This document shows positions 5,971 through 8,531 of a stretch of DNA of 8,531 nucleotides, in pieces. Each line of letters starts with the position of its first letter. Positions within the stretch are counted from its first letter, which is position 1. The notes under the pieces were generated by a model. It did not search any database, was not told where the DNA came from, and was given only the letters and a program-made list of their open reading frames with translations. The position numbers and the translations under genes are program-made. Origin of the DNA: an uncultured Clostridia bacterium (GTDB lineage Bacteria; Bacillota; Clostridia; Oscillospirales; CAG-272); the NCBI GenBank assembly GCA_947624945.1, contig CANQMJ010000107.1:1-8531 (forward strand), read 5' to 3'.

Positions 5971-5975
5971 AGTTT

Positions 5976-7275
5976 TTACTCTCTGCCGACCACCTTATCC
6001 AGCAGTCTTGCGGAAGTACGCTTCTCTTCCCTCGTGGCGTGAGCGTAGATGTTCATTGTGGTACTGACATCGGCGTGACCGAGAAGCTCCCGCACGTCTT
6101 TGGGAGAAGCTCCGTTTGAGAGCAGGTTGCTCGTGAACGTGTGACGGAGCATATGAAAATGGAAGTCCTCTAAGCCTTTGACCTTTTTTCGTGCCGCGCG
6201 GCACATAAGTCCAATCGTGTACGGCGCTTCAAACGCTCCGTCCTGCCTCAAGCAGACGAATGAGATTTCTCTGTACCCGTCAGGCACATGCTCCGACATA
6301 GGCAGCGTGTAAACCTCGTAATAGGTGCAGTCTTTCTTTTTGACCTCTTTGTGGTAATTGAGGTTGTAGAGCGCACCGTAACGGAAACGGTCTCTGTACT
6401 GATCCGCTTTAGCAGTCCGCAGGATCGCCGCAAGTGTGTCGCAGAAGTCCACGGTTCGGATTTTGCTTCGCTTTGTTGTTACTATTTCGGTCTTATGCCT
6501 TGCGCTGTTGTAGCGAATACTGCGGCGTACCGTGAGGTATTGCCCGTCAAGGTTTATGTCCTGCCGGGTGAGCGCGCAGACCTCGCCGATACGAAGTCCC
6601 GTGTAACAGGCGATCTGAATCGGGAGCAAGGCGGAATTGTTCTTTGCCTTTAGAAACTCCGCCAGCTTCAAAAATTGCTCGTGGGTGATAGGAGGAGCCG
6701 AAGCCGTATCGCCCTTTATCCTCGGAGAACAGTTCGCAGCTTTCCTTTTTCCCACGCCATACAACATACTGCATGAGGTTAAAAGAAATCAGCCTTTTGG
6801 GGTATACCGCAAAACGGAACGCCCCTTGCAGGACTGCTGAGAACAACCGCAGATACCATTTGCTGAGCGGTTTTGCCGTTGTGCCGTCGGGATCCGTTCC
6901 GCCGAAGCTGAGAAAATCCATATAGGCTTGCAGATGATCCGCTGTGACGCTTTTCAGCCTGCGGCTGCCGATTGGGTACTGTTTAATGCGGTTGACCGTT
7001 CCCTGATACGCCATCACGGTGCCGTTACTCAGATTGCCGGGTTTTAGTTCTTCCTCGACCCACATATCCAAGAACATTGCTGCCGTCGCCTTTTCGGATT
7101 TTGAAACAAATTTCTTCGCTTCATAGTCCTCCATCGCCTTACGGAGCAGGGCTTCAGTCTCGCTCTTGCTTTCCGTACAGGCAAACTCACGCTGTACCGG
7201 CCTGCCGCTTTCATCTTCTACATAAAAGCGGTAGTACCGCTTTTTGCCTTTCTTTCTTACAGAACCTTTTGCCAT
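5976..7275 (-). pseudogene. Tyrosine recombinase/integrase, split by a one-base frameshift
   Basis: The ATG at 7275 has AAAGGAG 9 nt upstream (7285-7291). The N-terminal frame gives an arm-type DNA-binding domain starting MAKGSVRKKGKKRYYRFY and a SAM-like core-binding domain, continuing in good register through KKESCELFSEDKG. The C-terminal frame resumes as GDTASAPPITHEQF. It carries every catalytic residue: Arg in TGLRIGE, a Lys in TTKRSKIRTV, HMLRH, GHADVSTT and the Tyr in MNIYAH. In the joined 432-residue protein these are about Arg228, Lys271, His374, Arg377, His400 and Tyr410. The switch is +1 and is best explained by one extra base in the GGG run at 6712-6714 (minus strand). Length and layout match Tn916-family integrases. 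A sequencing error at the run is the main alternative to a true pseudogene. It marks an integrated element that now seems to hold few other genes. Confidence 0.88.
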
Positions 7276-7344
7276 AGATAAAAACTCCTTTCTATCTGTG
7301 GCAATCGGGACTGTGACATATGGTGTGCGTAAAATTGTCACTAT

Positions 7345-7369
7345 GCCGGTCTGTTCAGACCGGCTTTTT
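7345..7369 (+). terminator. Rho-independent terminator reading away from the integrase start
   Basis: GCCGGTCT (7345-7352), loop GTTC, AGACCGGC (7357-7364) and T5 (7365-7369) make a textbook intrinsic terminator on the plus strand. No plus-strand gene lies before it, so it would stop transcription antisense to the integrase. On the minus strand the same hairpin falls between the small upstream ORF and the integrase but lacks a U-run. Confidence 0.75.
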
Positions 7370-7375
7370 CAGTTG

Positions 7376-7708
7376 TCAGGGTGCCGCTGAATTATATTTT
7401 TCGGATAGTCTGCTTTCGGCTTCCGTCACTATCCCGAAAAGGTCGCTCATTTTTACAGCTGTGCGTCCCTCGTCGCAGATATGTAAGATACCGTCTAAAA
7501 AACGCTTCATATCTTTGATCGGTAATTCCATCTCTTCGCGGTAGACGCGCTTTGTGATCGCTCCCGACTCGATTGCATATTTCATAAGCGACTGCTTCAA
7601 GTCCTCATCCCGTGCCGTCTCTTTCTTGCGAGAAAGTCCCCCTTGTCGAACCCGAAAGAGGCTCCCGTGTGTTCGTCGATGTGATTGAATCTGCATCGGC
7701 AAAGGCAA
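7376..7708 (-). CDS. Small hypothetical protein upstream of the integrase, start uncertain
   Basis: The frame opens at a TTG (7708) and gives 110 residues; no ribosome binding site supports this or the internal ATG at 7585. The part from about residue 30 to the end is protein-like: mixed charged and amphipathic helices, for example KYAIESGAITKRVYREEMELPIKDMKRFL. The first 30 residues are Arg-rich and look unnatural. It ends 101 bp before the integrase start, on the same strand. I do not recognise a family. It may be a small element protein that has lost its N-terminus, in keeping with the decay of the integrase. The upstream block is open in other frames too, so a frameshift near 7620 is possible. 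Confidence 0.4.
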   Translation of the reverse strand: MPLPMQIQSHRRTHGSLFRVRQGGLSRKKETARDEDLKQSLMKYAIESGAITKRVYREEMELPIKDMKRFLDGILHICDEGRTAVKMSDLFGIVTEAESRLSEKYNSAAP

Positions 7709-7930
7709 CGGGGCTCAGACCGCGTTATTATTTCCTGCGAACAGCTCCCTCGCGGCACGGCGAGTGCGCCGCCTATACGTCGTGTCTGCGTCCAGCCGTG
7801 TCGCGTCGAGCATCGCACGAGCGCGGTGCGTAAATTTGTTGCTTGAAAGCCTACGGCACGATGCCCGTCAGCTGAGGCGTTCACCCGCGGAAAGTGCGCC
7901 GCACGCAGCACAAAAAACGCCCATCTTCAA

Positions 7931-7985
7931 AAAATCTTAAACTTCTTTCGAAAATCTTAAACTTTTTCAAAAAATCTTAAAACTT
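7931..7985 (+). repeat. Three 20-bp direct repeats (AAAATCTTAAACTT units)
   Basis: AAAATCTTAAACTT begins at 7931 and 7951, and AAAATCTTAAAACTT at 7971: an exact 20-bp period, so all three face the same side of the helix. The array ends 17 bp before the -35 box of the promoter at 8003-8031, the standard place for an activator such as a response regulator. Read on the minus strand the unit is AAGTTTAAGATTTT, which loosely resembles LytTR-type (AgrA-like) direct repeats. Iterons of a decayed replicon are an alternative. Confidence 0.65.
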
Positions 7986-8002
7986 TATTTTGCTTCCTCA
8001 TA

Positions 8003-8031
8003 TTGAAACCTCGGCAAAAATGATGTATCAT
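8003..8031 (+). promoter_or_regulatory. Promoter of the right-end transcription unit
   Basis: TTGAAA (8003-8008), a 17-bp spacer and TATCAT (8026-8031), each hexamer with one mismatch. The predicted start is near 8038. About 190 nt of leader follow before the first ribosome-bound ATG. The direct-repeat array lies directly upstream. Confidence 0.65.
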
Positions 8032-8053
8032 TAAATTACACAAACAATCGCCG

Positions 8054-8162
8054 CAGAAATCAAAAAAATTCGATTTTCTGTAACGATCCGCCGAAAAAAA
8101 CGTCCTGCCCGCCGACAGTGGCGAAATACTGTTCGCGGACGGCAATAGCAGCGGCGAGCCGC
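8054..8162 (+). ncRNA. Structured 5' leader of the right-end unit
   Basis: Three stems can be drawn. CAGAAATC (8054-8061) pairs with GATTTTCTG (8072-8080) with one bulge. CGTCC (8101-8105) with GGACG (8137-8141) encloses ACAGT (8115-8119) with ACTGT (8128-8132). GCGG (8151-8154) pairs with CCGC (8159-8162) around CGAG. The part from about 8090 to 8170 is much more GC-rich than its surroundings. It matches no riboswitch class I recognise. A cis-acting leader is an inference from length and pairing only. Confidence 0.35.
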
Positions 8163-8228
8163 GCAAGGTATTCCCAACGAAGAAAATAGAGCAATACCAA
8201 TCAACAAATAAATGGAGGTATTATCAAA

Positions 8229-8246
8229 ATGAAAGGTACAATATGA
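8229..8246 (+). CDS. Five-codon upstream ORF (MKGTI)
   Basis: GGAGGT at 8214-8219 lies 9 nt before the ATG at 8229, one of the best ribosome binding sites in the window, yet the frame ends after five codons. Its TGA overlaps the next ATG (ATGA, 8243-8246). It could be a leader peptide that couples translation to the next frame, or the remains of a gene cut by a frameshift. Confidence 0.45.
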   Translation: MKGTI

Positions 8247-8311
8247 AAAATCATAACGACTTGCATGTAATACGTACAATAGAAAGAATTGCTTATAGCA
8301 TTTTTTCCTGA
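8243..8311 (+). CDS. 22-residue small protein, translationally coupled
   Basis: The ATG at 8243 overlaps the stop of the five-codon ORF as ATGA, a re-initiation layout. The product starts MKNHNDLHVIRTIERI and ends AYSIFS: a polar N-terminus and a mildly amphipathic C-terminal half, with no Cys and no clear signal peptide or double-Gly leader. It ends 32 nt before the TTG start of the membrane protein. It may be a regulatory or signalling peptide, or just the product of a decayed gene. I recognise no family. Confidence 0.35.
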   Translation: MKNHNDLHVIRTIERIAYSIFS

Positions 8312-8343
8312 TTATTATTAGCTGAGACAGGAGGTTGATTTTT

Positions 8344-8531
8344 TTGCGTGATGCTTGTCATGTTTCTATAAGATTGTTATTAAGGTCAAAGCGATATATT
8401 TTGTCATATGCGGTCATTTTTGTTGTGAGTTTTATGGCTATGCTCACCTTGCAACCGCACGAATTATCAACGGTAGATTTTCTCACAAGCAGCTTAATGC
8501 TTGGTATATTGGGGTTTGTGTACTTTTCCTT
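8344..8531 (+). CDS. Membrane protein, N-terminal fragment (ABC-2 permease-like)
   Basis: A TTG at 8344 follows AGGAGG (8329-8334) by 9 nt; an in-frame stop at 8323-8325 rules out an earlier start and no ATG is in frame nearby. The frame then stays open for 62 codons to the window edge. The N-terminus is basic and amphipathic (RLLLRSKRY). A first membrane helix follows, about residues 18-36 (ILSYAVIFVVSFMAMLTL), then a short loop (QPHELSTVD) and the beginning of a second helix (SSLMLGILGFVYFS). A basic LLRSKR head just before a first helix is common in ABC-2 type export permeases, but this is a weak resemblance and the family is open. It is probably the last member seen of the unit starting near 8038. 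Confidence 0.6.
   Translation, partial: MRDACHVSIRLLLRSKRYILSYAVIFVVSFMAMLTLQPHELSTVDFLTSSLMLGILGFVYFS

Larger units (their letters stand above)
5502..5975. other. Gene-free stretch between MBL promoter and integrase remnant
   Basis: No open frame here has a convincing start or protein-like composition. The left 115 bp are the MBL leader and promoter. From about 5640 the sequence holds inverted repeats at 5647-5693, 5846-5863 and 5933-5970, and a 10-bp direct repeat ATTGCAGTGT at 5709-5718 and 5754-5763. An extended -10-like TGATACAAT at 5810-5818 lies on the plus strand, but no gene follows it. This is the expected place for the attachment and arm-type sites of the integrase, though no site could be proven. 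Confidence 0.6.
7709..8228. other. Gene-poor stretch: GC-rich block, direct repeats and structured leader
   Basis: From 7709 to about 7910 the sequence is GC-rich and open in several frames at once, but none has a ribosome binding site. One minus-strand frame, from about 7873 to 7724, reads Arg-rich and ends AARELFAGNNNAV before a stop. From 7930 the sequence turns AT-rich, with three 20-bp repeats, a plus-strand promoter at 8003-8031 and a leader with hairpins. I see no gene that can be supported here. Confidence 0.6.

Noticed and set aside
6749..6756. Programmed frameshift at the GGGAAAAAGG run of the integrase
   Set aside because: The needed shift is +1, no X-XXY-YYZ heptamer fits, and joining at GGG 6712-6714 gives a more natural protein.
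7957..8279. Two overlapping minus-strand frames (69 and 82 codons)
   Set aside because: They run antisense through the direct repeats, promoter and leader and have no ribosome site; the downstream plus unit is better supported.

Overview
The window looks like a piece of a low-GC-promoter, GC-rich-coding Firmicute genome, most likely an uncultured gut-type Clostridia. The support is strong AGGAGG-type ribosome binding sites, sigma-A-like TTGACA/TATAAT promoters in AT-rich spacers, a Gram-positive-style lipoprotein and a Tn916-type integrase. No tRNA, rRNA or CRISPR array was seen.

Left part (1-5620) is a carbohydrate-catabolism neighbourhood. On the minus strand lie the N-terminus of a type-B carboxylesterase (runs off the left edge) and a secreted lipoprotein with two jelly-roll (LamG/DUF1080-like) domains. 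Divergent to the lipoprotein is a cytoplasmic GH51 alpha-L-arabinofuranosidase. Convergent to the GH51 gene, and sharing a hairpin terminator with it, is a metallo-beta-lactamase-fold hydrolase. A reasonable inference is that the lipoprotein handles or binds an arabinose-decorated glycan at the surface, the esterase removes acyl groups, and GH51 releases arabinose inside the cell. The role of the MBL hydrolase is open.

The most unusual signal is regulatory. The esterase and MBL genes lie over 5 kb apart. They share a gapless 39-nt leader element (29/39 identical) placed exactly the same distance downstream of a TTGACA -35 box. The GH51 leader carries a variant at nearly the same spacing, and a fourth partial copy lies upstream of the GH51 promoter. 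The core is CAAAATCGG-N4-TAAA, and AAATCGG recurs in the spacers but was not noticed inside the genes. This looks like a small, so far unnamed regulon motif. Separate palindromes overlap the esterase and lipoprotein promoters.

Middle-right part (about 5640-7910) is a decayed mobile element: a tyrosine recombinase split by a one-base frameshift, an upstream small ORF without a clear start, several inverted repeats, and a GC-rich block open in several frames at once.

Right end (7930-8531) is a new transcription unit. Three 20-bp direct repeats sit just upstream of a good promoter, followed by a structured leader of about 190 nt, a five-codon ORF overlapping a 22-codon ORF through ATGA, and then a TTG-started membrane protein that runs off the window.
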